Source: Dendrobium chrysotoxum
Taxonomy: Eukaryota; Streptophyta; Magnoliopsida; Asparagales; Orchidaceae
Length of the DNA: 64,000 bases
Assembly (NCBI GenBank): GCA_019925795.1
Contig: CM034298.1
Span: 26,961,556 to 27,025,555, forward strand
Direction: 5' to 3'
Below are positions 1 to 13,232 of this stretch, piece after piece; position 1 is the stretch's first letter, and each line of letters opens with the position of its first letter. Below the pieces are notes generated by a model. That model did no database searches. It was given only the letters and a program-made list of their open reading frames with translations, and had not been told where the DNA came from. A program made the translations under genes and the position numbers.

Positions 1-1790
1 AAGTCTCACTCTGCCATTTAATATCACATAGTCTCTTCCAAACTCTAAAAATTCCCTGCTTTTTATAACCCATGGTAGGATGAATATCAGAACAATACTT
101 AGACATCATGAAATTGGACCGAAGACTCTTATTCTCACAAAAATAGGACCAAAGCTTGAAAGAAAAAGCATGGGCTAAATCAATCATACTTTTGTACCCT
201 AAAGCACCTTCCTCAAGAATACCACAACATTTAGACCAAGAAGTCCATATAACTTTAGAGTTACTACTTTTACCTTTCCAAAAGAACCTATTAAAGATTT
301 TTTCCAACCTATTAAATGCATCCACAATAGGATGAATAGTTTCAAAAAGATATATAGGTAAAGAAAATAGAACACACTTAATTAAAACTAATCTACCATG
401 AAAGCTAAGAAAAAGAAATTCCCAAGAATTAAGTTTATTCTTAATCGAAGAAATGAGATCGTCAAAAAGAAAGGATCTTTTACGACCTTTAAACAACAGA
501 ACACCCAGGTACTTAAGAGGATGAGAAGCATGGTTGAAAAATCCTTTTAATAGAATTGATACGATCAACAGACATTCTAGAGGGGGGTATAAAGCAACAT
601 TTATTTTTGTTAAGATTAAGACCACTAATTTTCTCAAATTTATTTAAAAGTTTCATAATAATTCTCACTTTATTAAAAAAACCATTAGATAAGATAATAA
701 CATCATTAGTAAAATAAAGGTGGGAAACATGAAATCCACCTATGGTTCTATAATAAAGATTATTATGGTTTTTATACAGGTTAGTGAGACCTCCAAAGAG
801 ATATGCAGCCACTATAATGAACAAAGCAGGAGAAATAGAGTCCCCTTGTCTAATACCATGAGAAGACCTAAAAAACACATACTTATGCCATTGACAATAA
901 TCGAAAAATAAGGGTTCTCTATGCAATTCCTAATCAAAGTAATGAATAGAGAGTTAAAGCCAAAAAATTTGTAAAATAGTATACAAAAACTTCCAATTGA
1001 TATTATCATAGGCTTTAGCAATATCTAGTTTAAAAATAGTGTTCCCACCTCTAACTTTGAGATCAATATTTTGAACTAGTTCTTGAGCCAATAAAATATT
1101 ATTAGAGATGGATCTACCTTTAACAAACCCCATTTGATTTTTAGAGATAATTTTATCAAGCATAAGAGAATGATGATCCATAAAAGTTTTAGAGATAAGT
1201 TTATTAAAAAAGAACAAAGACTAATAGGGTGAAAGTCATCCCACTTAATAGCAGAAGCCTTTTTGGAGATTAGTGCAATATAAGTACTAAAAAAGAACTT
1301 AGGTAAGGGTGAACCATTAAAAAAATCTAGCACAGCACCATATAAATCATCACAAATAATATGCCAAACTTTTGAAAAACTTTTTCAGTAAAGCCATCAG
1401 GGCCAGCAACAGAATCAACATTCATAGAAAAAACAAACTTCTTAAGATCATCCAAAGAGGGCACCATGGTAAGAATGTTATTATCCTCGTCATTGATGCA
1501 ATAAGAAATAAGCTCAGGATGCTCAACTCTTTCAGGTTCAAAGTTTTTATTAAATAACTTAGTGAAATGGTCCACATCAGACTTGGCAATATTCTCCTCT
1601 CCCTCAATATGATTACCTTCCAAATCAATTATTTTATGGATAAAACTTTTAGCTCTATTATTCTTAACCAAAGAATGAAAATACTTAGTATTCTTATTTC
1701 CTTCAAGAAGGTGTTTAGAAGCATATTTTTGTCTCCACAAATCTCTTCCTGATCTTGGAGGTGAAAAAGGGAATTTTTAGCTTCTTGCAA
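1..1790 (-). pseudogene. LINE ORF2, reverse transcriptase part (broken, runs off window)
   Basis: This is the reverse transcriptase half of a plant non-LTR (LINE, L1-type) ORF2, read in pieces on the minus strand. Open segments at 1740-1327, 1217-954 and 926-513 carry family hallmarks: NTKYFHSL and AGPDGF ahead of the catalytic core, KLDIAKAYD (catalytic Asp motif), and GIRQGDSISPALF. The YADD-box equivalent reads FTND at about 710, so the first catalytic Asp is replaced by Asn. Below 510 the minus strand still reads HPLKYLG, ETIHPIVDAFNRLEKIFNRFFWKG and WTSWSKCC, typical of the LINE region after the catalytic core, and it continues past base 1. Stops and frameshifts separate the pieces, so the gene is dead. 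Family assignment is confident. Confidence 0.88.
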
Positions 1791-1903
1791 AGCCTTAGTA
1801 TTATCCATATAGAGAGATTAGTTTGACAAGTAATTTCAAGAGAATTAACAATATCCTTAGCAGACAGAATATTAGCAAAGATGTTTTTAAAAATAGCCCT
1901 ATT

Positions 1904-2751
1904 CTACCAATTGATTTTAAATTTAATTCTTTTGAGCTTAAGCCAAAGTCTAACCATCCCTTCAATAGAATTATCAGGGTGAAGAGGAGCTGCCCAAATT
2001 TTTTTTACTAAATCTAAAAAAGTATCATTAAGAAGCCACATTTTTTGGAATCTAAAAGTTGATATATAATTAGAATTCCTAGACTTAATAACAACCAGGT
2101 AGGGAGAGTTATCAGAAAAAGTTTTATTAAGATGTTCAATAAAAGTATTATTATAAGCATTAATCCATAAGTCATTAAAAAGCACCCTATCATGCCTTTG
2201 CCACATGTTACCATGATTCTAAGTGTAAAAACTACCAGAAAAACCTGTATCAACTAGCTTATAATCCATAATCATATTATTAAAATCATCCATTGATTGA
2301 TAGTTTAGAAGGCAGCCGTCAAGCCTCTCACTAGAGTTACATATGGAATTAAAGTCACCACCAATAAGCCAAGGAGAATCCATAAGACCACAAAAATTAG
2401 AAAGTTTCTTCCAAAGAGTTTTTCTAATTAAATGGGATGAAGATGCATAAATAAAGGATGCATAGAAAGCAAAATTCATGCATTCAATTTTACAATGCAA
2501 GACTTGAATAAAATCTCCAACAACATCAATGGTAATTGGATCTTTCCACAGAATCCAAATTTTATTATAAACATTGGACCAACTATGTTTGAAACCAATC
2601 AAAGCAGTCATCTCATTCAACTTACAAACTGAAATAAGAGTTTCAATAATGACAATGAAAAAAATATTATGAATACAACATAAATTTCTAACCCTAGTCT
2701 GAGAGGAGGGGCACCCAATACCCCTAACATTCTAATAATAGACTTAATCAT
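1904..2751 (-). pseudogene. LINE ORF2, endonuclease (EEP) domain
   Basis: This is the N-terminal apurinic-type endonuclease of the LINE ORF2, which nicks target DNA to prime reverse transcription. A likely start ATG is at 2751. The reading goes through NVRGIGCPSS, the usual LINE EN opening, then PWLIGGDFNSI at about 2370 (catalytic GDFN), and after a frame change WQRHDRVLFNDLW and SDNSPYL (the family's SDHSP box with His replaced by Asn). Frameshifts near 2220 separate the segments. It lies directly upstream of the RT part and downstream of ORF1. Confidence 0.85.
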
Positions 2752-2817
2752 GAGTAAGCATTTTATTCAAAGTTTGAGAATGGGTACTTCTAGGTGATTG
2801 AGCACATTGGTTTTTTT

Positions 2818-4300
2818 ATTTCTTATTCCTTTTATTTAAAGCTAAAGTAAAATCTTACATATGAGATAGATATTTAGCATTACCAAATCCATCATTACTA
2901 TTCACCAATAAATCAACTTTTTAAAGACAAGTAGAGTTACCAATACCAGTCAAATCTTTATTGTTGTTTGAAGGCACAATCTCATTCATCGAGGAAACTC
3001 CTTCCATATGATTGGAATTTAAATTAAATTCTCCTTCTTCCATACTTCCTTCTGAACCATTATCCAGCATATTCATTAAAGAAGAAATAGGTGACAAGTT
3101 AGTGCACTCCTTATTATCAACAAGAGTAACCAATTCAGAGAGATTTTTGTTAAGAACAACTTATATAACTATAGCCAACATTTGCTCATCCACAAATTCC
3201 CCATCTTTAACATCTATATTCTCATTTGTGGAAATGTTTTGAGAAGCTTCTTGATTAACTCCCTGCACATTAGATACATTGTAAGGCTCATTAAAAGTTG
3301 AGGTTCCACCAGAGCATCCTCATTATTTTGCAATATCGCCCCCCCCCCCCCCCCCCTCCCAAAAAAAAAAAAACTTTGGATTTTCCCTTTTGCTTCCGTA
3401 ATTATGGATGTAAAATAAAACAATCTGACATACAATGACCATGCATTTTATAATGATAATAAAAAATAGGAAAGTTTTTAAAATTGACATTCTGAAAGTA
3501 ACCATTCAGCTCAAATCCAATCCAAATTTCCTTAGGATATTTCTTAGAAACATCAAATTCAACCATAACCCAAGCCATCGAGGGTTGGGAGATGTTAAAA
3601 GTAGCTTGATCAGTTTGTAGTGGTCGACTAAAAATTGAAGTAAGAGCAAAAAGAACTAGAGAATTAAAAAAGAAGTAATCTTAGATTGGGAAATGAAATC
3701 CATACAGGAACTTTCAGAGATTCCTCACGAACAACCAATTTAGGAGTTGCATTTGACATCCAACAATATAATAAGTTCTCCTAGAAAAAAATTGGCTATA
3801 GTCCAGATCATTCTTAGTTGAATAGCAATGTGTCATTGATCTATTAGACCCATAGAGAATGAATCAAAAAGTTCTAGGTTCACAAAAAACTTACGAATGA
3901 CATCCAGATTTGGCCTACCAAGCACAAATTTACCCACTAAAGCAAAAGAAAAAGGAGCAGCTAGTTGTGACACAACATTGTCATCAAACATCAAGACCGA
4001 CAGACCCTTATAAGTTGAATGAACAAAATCAAGTTTCGATGAAGAAGAGGAACCAGCGAGCACATCTTTAAAAGAACAAGATTTAGTATCATTATTCAAA
4101 AACCATGAGTTGGAAGATGATGGCAAAGCCATCGCCCACACCCAGTCGAAAATTTGCATCAAGAGATAAAAAGCACTAAAAAAACCAGCTAGTAAAATGA
4201 TGAAGAAAAATAAATAAAATAAACTAGCCGTAGATCCACCCTGATGAGAGATGGAGAAGAGCTCGAAGAGGAATCCTAAAATTGCCTCATGATCATCCAA
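2818..4300 (-). pseudogene. LINE ORF1, DUF4283-type RNA-binding protein
   Basis: The segment 4300-3833 contains VGKFVLGRPNLDVIRKFF, the signature of the DUF4283 domain of plant LINE gag-like ORF1 proteins. After a frame change the minus strand continues with SQFFSRRTYYIVGCQMQLLNW and VPVWISFPNL (about 3790-3690), then WIGFELNGYFQNVNF followed by a degraded Cys/His stretch ending GHCMSDC (about 3430), where the family has a zinc knuckle. A poly-C/poly-A tract at 3339-3373 interrupts the C-terminal part, and 3133-2921 is an acidic Asn/Ser-rich tail. The N-terminal 60 residues of the open frame are hydrophobic and unlike the family, so the true start is uncertain. Confidence 0.72.
3339..3373. 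repeat. poly-C tract followed by poly-A
   Basis: About 18 C residues, a T, three more C, then 13 A residues on the plus strand. It interrupts the LINE ORF1 reading frame. It could be slippage expansion or an assembly weak point. Confidence 0.9.
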
Positions 4301-5326
4301 AATGCCAGAGCGCTTTCATATAACCCTTTTGTATTATGAAGACCCCCAAGACCCTCTTCAAGAAAAGAAAATTATGAACTAAGTTGATATCCCACTATTG
4401 AAAATGCTTCCCTGAGGCCAATATAAAGTTCATCATTTAAGTCCCTTTTAATAGTTCCCGATCTTGGTAGGAGAGAAGGGAGTAAAGATCCATAAAAATT
4501 TAACTTAATCCAATTTGGAAGGGGGAACAGGGCTAATGAAATAAGTCAGTCAACCTAAACGGTTGAATGACATCCCATTGCTCAAGAATAAGCTATCACA
4601 AGCAGCGAAGGTCCCAAGTAAGGTAGTTATAATGATTGATGGGGTATCAAACTATTATTGGTGGTTCTTTGTATTTCTAGCCTTCTAGTACTGATAATCT
4701 GAGCCATCATGGACATAAATTTAGGTTAAATAAGTTTCAATCTTTCTATTATAGAAATGAGCAAAATCATCCATTCATCTGACTCTAGGTATGATAATCC
4801 TCACTCTATTTAATATCTACAAGATTTAAGCCAATCTACTACATTAAAATATCACATGGTTGAAATCCTCCTAGCATCACAACCCCATGGACATTATTTA
4901 GTATTGGAGAGGCATCTATAAAATAGCTAGACATTATTTGGAATTACATTATGGCACAAATGCCACCTAATAAATAACTCATGTGGGTGAAGGTATAGTC
5001 ACGAATCTAGTTGGATGGGAAATTTTATATCATCTAGCATTATAATTATTTAGCTAAGAGTGGAGTGCAATAGTTGGATTTCATCCTACTGCATCTTCTG
5101 ATATATGAATAGTTAGGATTATTTGGATCAAGGATTCACCAAATTATTAGTTTAAGAGATGGGAATCTCAAATTCCATTAGGTAGAAATAGGGTCCATAG
5201 CATAATTATCTTCTAGTTCAGTATAATTGGCAAATATGGGCCATCTAGTAATGGGGATTTTAAAGATCCAAGCATGGTTAAGCATTGAGATGAATAACCC
5301 ATTGCCTAACATCTATGGTTAAGCCC
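4301..5326. other. Unassigned AT-rich stretch
   Basis: I see no reading frame over 60 codons, no terminal repeat and no recognisable domain here. It sits between the LINE ORF1 and a Sirevirus gag fragment. It may hold the LINE 5' untranslated region and strongly decayed copia sequence, but nothing in it proves either. Confidence 0.5.
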
Positions 5327-6115
5327 CTCTTGGGCAGACTTAGTCTCTGACTCATCAGAATAGGAGCCATAAGAGGATGTAACAAACTTATGATTAATGG
5401 CCAATGATTTAGTTGTTAACCCTAATCAAAATGAGGTATGTGAACAATCCTATGATGAACTATTTACTATTATTGAAAAAAATTCATGAATCATCTAGGA
5501 AGCTAAAAAAATTGCATGCTAATTTGAAAAATGAATTTTTTTTATTTGAAATGTGGTCAGGATTTATTAGTTAGAGGTACATTGATCTTAAATCCTAGCA
5601 TATTTCATTAAACAAAGAACACGCATCATTGTTAGATGAATTTGATGATTTGAATAAGATATTAAACTATGAAAATCACATAACTCCTTGAAAGATGAGC
5701 ATATTGATTTGGAGAAAACATTTAAGGAGTTAAAGTCACTTGCATCAAAACTAGATAGTAAATATCATGAGTTATTATTTGAACTTGGAGTTGACAAAAA
5801 TTTCAATAAATACCCACTAAAAAAATTGTGTGCACTTCAACAGAACACTCATGGTCCATTCATACACAGCCATGACCTAAAACATAGAATATATCATATA
5901 TTCCTAGGAAGAGGCACAACCCTCCTCATAGGCTAGTAAACCCATTCCCAGGGGTTAGGTGTTATTCTTGTGGCATACTAGATCACATACTTAGCAATCC
6001 ACTACACCATACATAATCAATACCTGTACTTTCACTCCACTACACTGTAGATCACATCATGTGTGGAGGCCCAAATTATTAGCACCATATCATAACATAA
6101 ATGGCATCTAAGGAG
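5327..6115 (+). pseudogene. gag: Orphan Sirevirus gag fragment (coiled coil and second zinc knuckle)
   Basis: On the plus strand the broken frame reads SWADLVSDSSE, LMANDLV, NEVCEQSYDELF and RKLKKLHANLKNE, which align with FWADSASDSSE, LMADNL and RKLKKLHAKLN in the gag proteins of elements B and C further along the window. A coiled-coil stretch follows (5688-5936), then NPFPGVRCYSCGILDHI at about 5940-6000. This is the second CCHC knuckle with its last Cys lost, and it is followed by MWRPK as in the other copies. No LTR or pol accompanies it, so it is a truncated relic. Confidence 0.75.
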
Positions 6116-6119
6116 TTTA

Positions 6120-6630
6120 GAGAAATATAGATAATGCTTGAGTGAAGGAGCTTCTATATGAACAAGTTTGAACTTTTTGACTAAGTTGACCAGGTCAAAT
6201 TGGTTGAGGTGGCCCACCCATGTATTAGATTCATTAAAAGAATCAAAGGGCATAAGGTTGAAGATTTAGAATGGTTGATTTGATTGCAATAATAAGTTTG
6301 ACCCAAATTGATCAATTTTGACAAGTTTCATGTATAGTTTACCAAGTCAACCTTTGACTAGGCCAAGTTGACCAAACTTGTTCAATCCATTTTTTGCTCT
6401 GTTTAAAATGATTTGGTGAAGTTCATTATTAAATTGGGGCTTATATTGAGTCAATCAAGGCTTTTGACCAACATGGCTAGGTTGAGTTAGCTCAATTGGG
6501 TCAAATGGGTCAGACACTAACTTAAGGAACTAGTGTTGATAGATTTGTTATATGAAGCTCCTAATGGTAAAGTCTGAATAGTAATTGAAGTCAAGGAGTC
6601 ATTTTACTATAAGGAGAAGTGCATTGGGTA
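6120..6630. repeat. TTGACC/GGTCAA-rich low-complexity stretch
   Basis: Dispersed short motifs (TTGACC, TTGACTA, GGTCAA, CAAGTTGACC) recur in both orientations between about 6165 and 6520. There is no coding frame. TTGAC is the core of plant W-boxes, but the density here looks like a decayed simple repeat rather than a promoter. Confidence 0.5.
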
Positions 6631-6639
6631 TGTAGATTG

Positions 6640-8540
6640 TAGTTTAGGGTTTTGATATTTAAACCTCAAATAGAAATGAGGTCAATAACTAGCACATCCA
6701 CTATTATCCCCTAAGATAAGTAAATGAATGATCTGCTAACTAAAGGGTAATAGTGGTAGATTGGACATCTCCTAGATTAAGTCTTTCATATATAGATAAG
6801 TGCATTAAATTGATACTGGATCTTAAATCATATAGTTCTTTATTGATAAATTTATCTACTATAGCCATAAGAATGGTAAAACTACAAAGGACCTTTAGCT
6901 TCTGAGGAAGATTCTTCTATAGAATTGCACTAAATTTCTCAATCAATATTATAATCTCAAAATCTCCTAATCTTTTTCTCTTGGTTAAGGCGTCTTTCAT
7001 AAATTTAGCATAGGTAGGCATTTATTCTAAATCTTCACAAATGGAATGTTAATAGTTAATTTTTAAAAGATTTTCAAAAATCTTGAGAACTGCTTATCCA
7101 AATTTTATTTCAATAACCTTTAGGGAAATGATGGTGGTGGCCTTTCAACTACCTTTTAAATAAATTTTTCTACTTCTTTTATGCGTTGAAGTAGTTCCTT
7201 AGGTCTGGGTAATTTTGCTAGTTCTTCTATAATGGCCTCCTCCTCATATTGATCCTCACTCCTATTCACACTCTATAGCTCTTTCCTACTCCTAAATTAA
7301 ATAGCTTTGCACTATTCTTTATATTTTTGTTTAGGGTTAATTTCAATATTACTTGGTAATATTCCTTTAGGTCTATTAGTTAAAGATCTAGCTACTATCC
7401 TAATGAATTTTCAATATTTCTTAATGGCAACAGTTTGACTTTATAATTACGTAACCATTTACAAAACTAAATCCTCTACTGAATACTTATAATCCTTAGG
7501 TTGGTTATTTGAGTTAAATCTTGGGGATAATTATTCCTTAGGTTAGGAAAATTTTGAGTTTGTGAATTCCAATATCCTACTTGATTTGGTTTGTTAGAGT
7601 TCTAATTAGTATTATTATTTTGATTATTATTCCAACTAAAATTTGGCTGATTTCACCAGCTAGGATTATAGGTATTGGAGTATGGATTATTAGTCTATTA
7701 TTAACTACATTAATTGATTCTACTCGAGACATATTAATATCATTAGAGGTCCCACAAATATTTTCTTCCAAAGGTTATATAATTTTCCAAAAATGATAAT
7801 TACTTGGGTAGTTAATATTAATAGGGCATCAAAGTCATAAATGCTAGACACTTTTCTAGGTTTTATTTGTTCGAATGGCCATTAAAAATTATTGATAGCC
7901 ATCTCTTCAATCATATCATAAGCCTCATCAAATCACTTTGACATCAAAGAATCCCTAACAGTGGCATCTATAATTGATCTAAGGGAACCTATAAGGTCAT
8001 TATAAAATGTTTAAATTATTAGCAAATCAGGAAAGGCATGATGAGGACATTTCCTAAGAACTTTCCTAAATCGTTTGAATAATTCATAGATAGATTCACC
8101 TTCTAATTGAGTAAAAGATGTGATGTTATTTTTATGTTTGGTAATTTTAGAAGGTGGGAAGTATTTGGCTAAGAATATATGTGCAAGTACATTCCAAGTT
8201 ATTATTAAGCCTAGGGGAAATGAATTTAACCATATTTTAGCTTTATCCCTAAGAAAAAATAAAAACAACATAAGTCTAATAGCATCATCACTAACACTAT
8301 TATATTTAAAGGTTGCACAAATTTCTACAAAATTAGCTATGTGTAAATTAGGGTCTTCTAAAGGTGCCCCCCAAACTACACATTTTGAACCATTTTGATT
8401 TTAAAAGGTTTTAATTCAAAATTATTATCTTGTATGCTAGGTCAGTTTAAGCTTTGTTGATTACTTTCAACCAAAGGGTTAACGTATTCCCTAAGAGGTC
8501 TAGGTTGCTCAACGTCAGGAAGTTGTTCATCCATTTTTAA
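6640..8540 (-). pseudogene. gag: Ty3/gypsy gag-protease remnant, Tat/Athila type
   Basis: The minus-strand frame reads EDPNLHIANFVEICATFK, then (8271-8011) LRDKAKIWLNSFPLG, KYFPPSKITKHKNNITSF and KRFRKVLRKCPHH. This is the Retrotrans_gag domain of the Tat/Athila lineage of plant gypsy elements. Further down come EEMAINN, WNNNQNNN, an acidic linker, NLDKQFSRFLKIFKKLTINIP and, near 6830-6700, YDLRSSINLMHLSIY and LADHSFTYPRG. The latter is the aspartic protease region, whose family motif DLGAS here reads DLRSS, so the active-site Gly is lost. There are many stops and frameshifts. No RT or integrase is seen downstream. Confidence 0.82.
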
Positions 8541-9080
8541 CCCTTTTTCAAAGTTTCCAATTTTTCTAATTTTTCTTTATTTTTTTCAATTATAGTGTCC
8601 AACAGAAATTCCACCAGCTATTTAAAACTACACATGCAACATCAGGCAACACAATAGGGAATGCAGAACACTGAACATGAAGAGTCAAAAAGCTTTTAAG
8701 CAAGTAAAATTTTAAGCAGGTAAAAATAAAAAGAAAACTAGATTAAACAAGCAATGGATTTAGCAATATAAAATGCAAAGCAGGATAATACTTTCTCTAA
8801 ATGCAATTCATAGCAATTGCACCAAAAACTTTTACAGGACACCAGTAGGATACTATTGCTGCTAATATTTAGCTTAAGCAAAGGAGAGTTAGTTCTTAAG
8901 CTTACACACACTCTGCTATTTTCTAATGGAAGTTTAATTTGTCTAAGGTGTAAGTCCTATTTTAACGTAAGGGCAAGTTTCATACCAAGTAATATAGTGA
9001 TTCAAAAGAGTATCAATCCCACGAGGAATAACCTAATAATATCCTACGTTCACTTTACTACCACCTACTAGATTGCTAAA
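8541..9080 (-). other. Probable 5' untranslated or LTR-adjacent region of the Tat/Athila remnant
   Basis: This lies directly upstream of the gypsy gag. It includes the motif TATCAATCCCACGAGGAA (about 8971-8988), resembling conserved leader/LTR sequence of plant gypsy elements as I remember them. I could not place an LTR border or a primer binding site, so the assignment rests on position. Confidence 0.4.
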
Positions 9081-11057
<1,977 letters not shown>

Positions 11058-11695
11058 TAAAAGTTTGTTAGGGATGTTAAGCCCTTAAGAACTAGCCCGA
11101 GGCTTACCAAGAGGGGCGGGGGGGGGGGGGATGGTGGATTGGTTATTTCAAAAATTCGTGACTAAAAAATGATTTTGAAAATCTTTTCGAATGTTTTAAA
11201 ATAATTTCAGTTTTGTGATGATTTGCTGATATTTAAGAAAAATAAACCAATAATCAAAATCCCACGATCATCAACAGACAAATAAAGTGTGAAAAATAAT
11301 AAGAAAGAGCACACCAAATTTTATAGTGGTTCAGTCAACTTGACCTACGTCCACTCCCCGGAGCCTCCCCTATGGGTATTGCACTAACACTAAGTGACTC
11401 TCCTTCTGTTCCCATAGCAAGGTGGAGAAGCCTATACAAAACTCCTTTCCACTAACCCGGTGAGGCAGAGAACCCGAACTCCTTTTGCTTCCTCTTGAAG
11501 CAGGTAGAGAACCTAGACTCCTTTGACTTCCTCCTGAAGTAGAAAGAGAACCTGGATCTTCTTACAGATGATCCATCCACAGAGACACCAACAAGATAAG
11601 AGAAGATGACTGGAGAAGATGACTCAGATCCTTGCTTGTAGTAACCTTTGTGAACACCTCACAAACTCCCCCGCATAAGATCCTCTCACTCTCTC

Positions 11696-11700
<5 letters not shown>

Positions 11701-11739
<39 letters not shown>
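11701..11739. repeat. (CT)n microsatellite inside the left A LTR
   Basis: This is a 39-bp CT run. The matching place in the middle LTR (21612-21627) and right LTR (about 52953-52987) has shorter or interrupted CT runs, so the run expanded after the copies diverged. Confidence 0.95.
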
Positions 11740-11742
<3 letters not shown>

Positions 11743-11796
11743 GTTTTCTCAGGCAAGGAAGGTGGAAAAAGATCTCAACGATAGAAGATAAGAGAT

Positions 11797-11805
11797 ATTA
11801 AATAG
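11797..11805 (-). promoter_or_regulatory. TATA-like box of the left A LTR
   Basis: The minus strand reads CTATTTAAT, downstream of the palindrome array in the direction of transcription. The equivalent CTATTTAAG is at 21686-21694 and 53044-53052 in the other two A LTRs and at 61288-61296 in element E. Confidence 0.55.
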
Positions 11806-12604
11806 TAAGGCTCAAAAATTGCCCTAAATTTCAACTGGTCATCAAAGATCATCTAGGATGATCGGTAGATCATCCTGTACGATCAGAATATAACATACCC
11901 TTTTGGCCTGGACAAACTAGTTCTTCTAGACGATTAGAAGACAAATTCTGTTCATATCATCTGGGATGATTTTGCGATCATCCTGGATGATTAGTTCAAA
12001 CCAAGAATATCATCCAGAAGATAGCTCAAGACATCCAAGTGAAAAGCCTGGACGATCTGAAGAAAATGACTTGATCATCCAGGATGATATGTACATCCTA
12101 TACGATTAGTTGAAAAAGACCAAAATCATCTAGCATATTTCTCGGGTCGTACAGCCAAACCATGCTGGACGATTATAAAAAAACCTGATCATCCAGGATG
12201 ATATTTTTATCATCGCGTACGATTAGTTCAGAATCGAGAATATCATCTAGAGGATTGTTCAGGTCATTTAGGTGAAATGCCCTGGATGGTCAGGATTTCC
12301 AATTGATCGTCCAGGATGATCTTACAATCATCCGGGATGATATGATCGAATCAATCAAATATTAATTACTTTCCTTAATCACCTGACTAATATAGGTATG
12401 ATTGTAAATCTAGGATGATACATGTATCATCTGGGATGATTAGACTAAATCTCTAAAAATAAAAACTTACCTAACTTAGTCTAGAGGCTGAGAATTTCTG
12501 ATTTGAGTATATCATCATGTGCGATGGGTGTATCATCCAGGATGATCTTCTTAATCAGACTGACTTAGCATGGTCACCCTAGTTATGGTTTTTATTTTTA
12601 ATGG

Positions 12605-12688
12605 ATCGTCCAGGATGATGTGAATATCATCCAGGATGATGTGAATATCATCCAAGATGATGTGAATATCATTTAGGATGATTTGAAT
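12605..12688. repeat. 21-bp tandem repeat, four copies
   Basis: The units read ATC(A/G)TCCA(G/A)GATGATGTGAAT with changes in the last copy. The middle and right A LTRs have fewer units at the same place, so this is a local expansion of the palindrome motif. Confidence 0.88.
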
Positions 12689-12957
12689 AAAATTTTGAAT
12701 AGAAGCTCTAACTCATAAAAACTCTCCCCTTGAGTGTGTGTGTGCAAGGTTACTTAGCTTGGGAATCCGTTACATTACACTTGACTCAAAAAGGATGAAA
12801 AATTACATTGAACCTAAAAACACAAATGGACTGACTCGATAATGAGCTGGCTTGAATTGTAATTTATCTTGTGTACCTGAAATATTAAACACTTAAATAG
12901 AAATAAAAAAGGTTTGCTATCATTAAAATTATAGTCCTTGAATCTAGATTCACAATA

Positions 12958-12972
12958 ATCTCCCCCTTTTTG
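12958..12972 (-). other. Polypurine tract of unit A1
   Basis: The minus strand reads AAAAAGGGGGAGAT, the Sirevirus plus-strand primer, immediately before the 3' LTR. Confidence 0.88.
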
Positions 12973-13128
12973 ATGATGGTAAATATTTATTATTAATTCC
13001 AAAATTAGTAAATAACCATTATGAATAATTATGATCCAAATCCAAAACACTGATCATTTGAACATTGATAATTTAAAGTACTAAACTGAGCTGAACTTAA
13101 CATTTACAATGACCCATAACATAAACTA

Positions 13129-13155
13129 CTCCCCCTTTTGACATCTCAAAAAGGG
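13129..13155 (-). other. Second polypurine tract in a hairpin, unit A1
   Basis: The minus strand has CAAAAGGGGGAG preceded by CCCTTTTTGAG, so the tract can pair with its own upstream complement. Equivalents occur in A2, B, C and E. Confidence 0.65.
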
Positions 13156-13232
13156 AAAACACAATATAAACACAGAAGAAAAGAAAATAGTATAAAAAAA
13201 AACAACATAAAACATCAACAAAAATAGACAAC

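Larger units (their letters stand above)
11058..12957 (-). repeat. Left LTR of composite A (3' LTR of unit A1)
   Basis: The LTR is 1.9 kb. On the plus strand it starts TAAAAGTTTG, against TGAAAGTTC in the right copy, so the terminal TG has become TA. It holds a G tract (11112-11130), the conserved block complementary to AATTCACCCC, repeated AGGTAGAGAACC units (11465-11560), a CT run (11701-11739), a TATA-like box (11797-11805) and a palindrome array of the ATCATCC-A-GGATGAT type (about 11830-12690). It is about 90 bp longer than its partners, partly through the CT run and a 21-bp tandem repeat. Confidence 0.88.

Noticed and set aside
3323..3505. Glycine-run frame (GGGGGG) near the poly-C tract
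   Set aside because: The glycines are the translated homopolymer inside the LINE ORF1, not a real protein.
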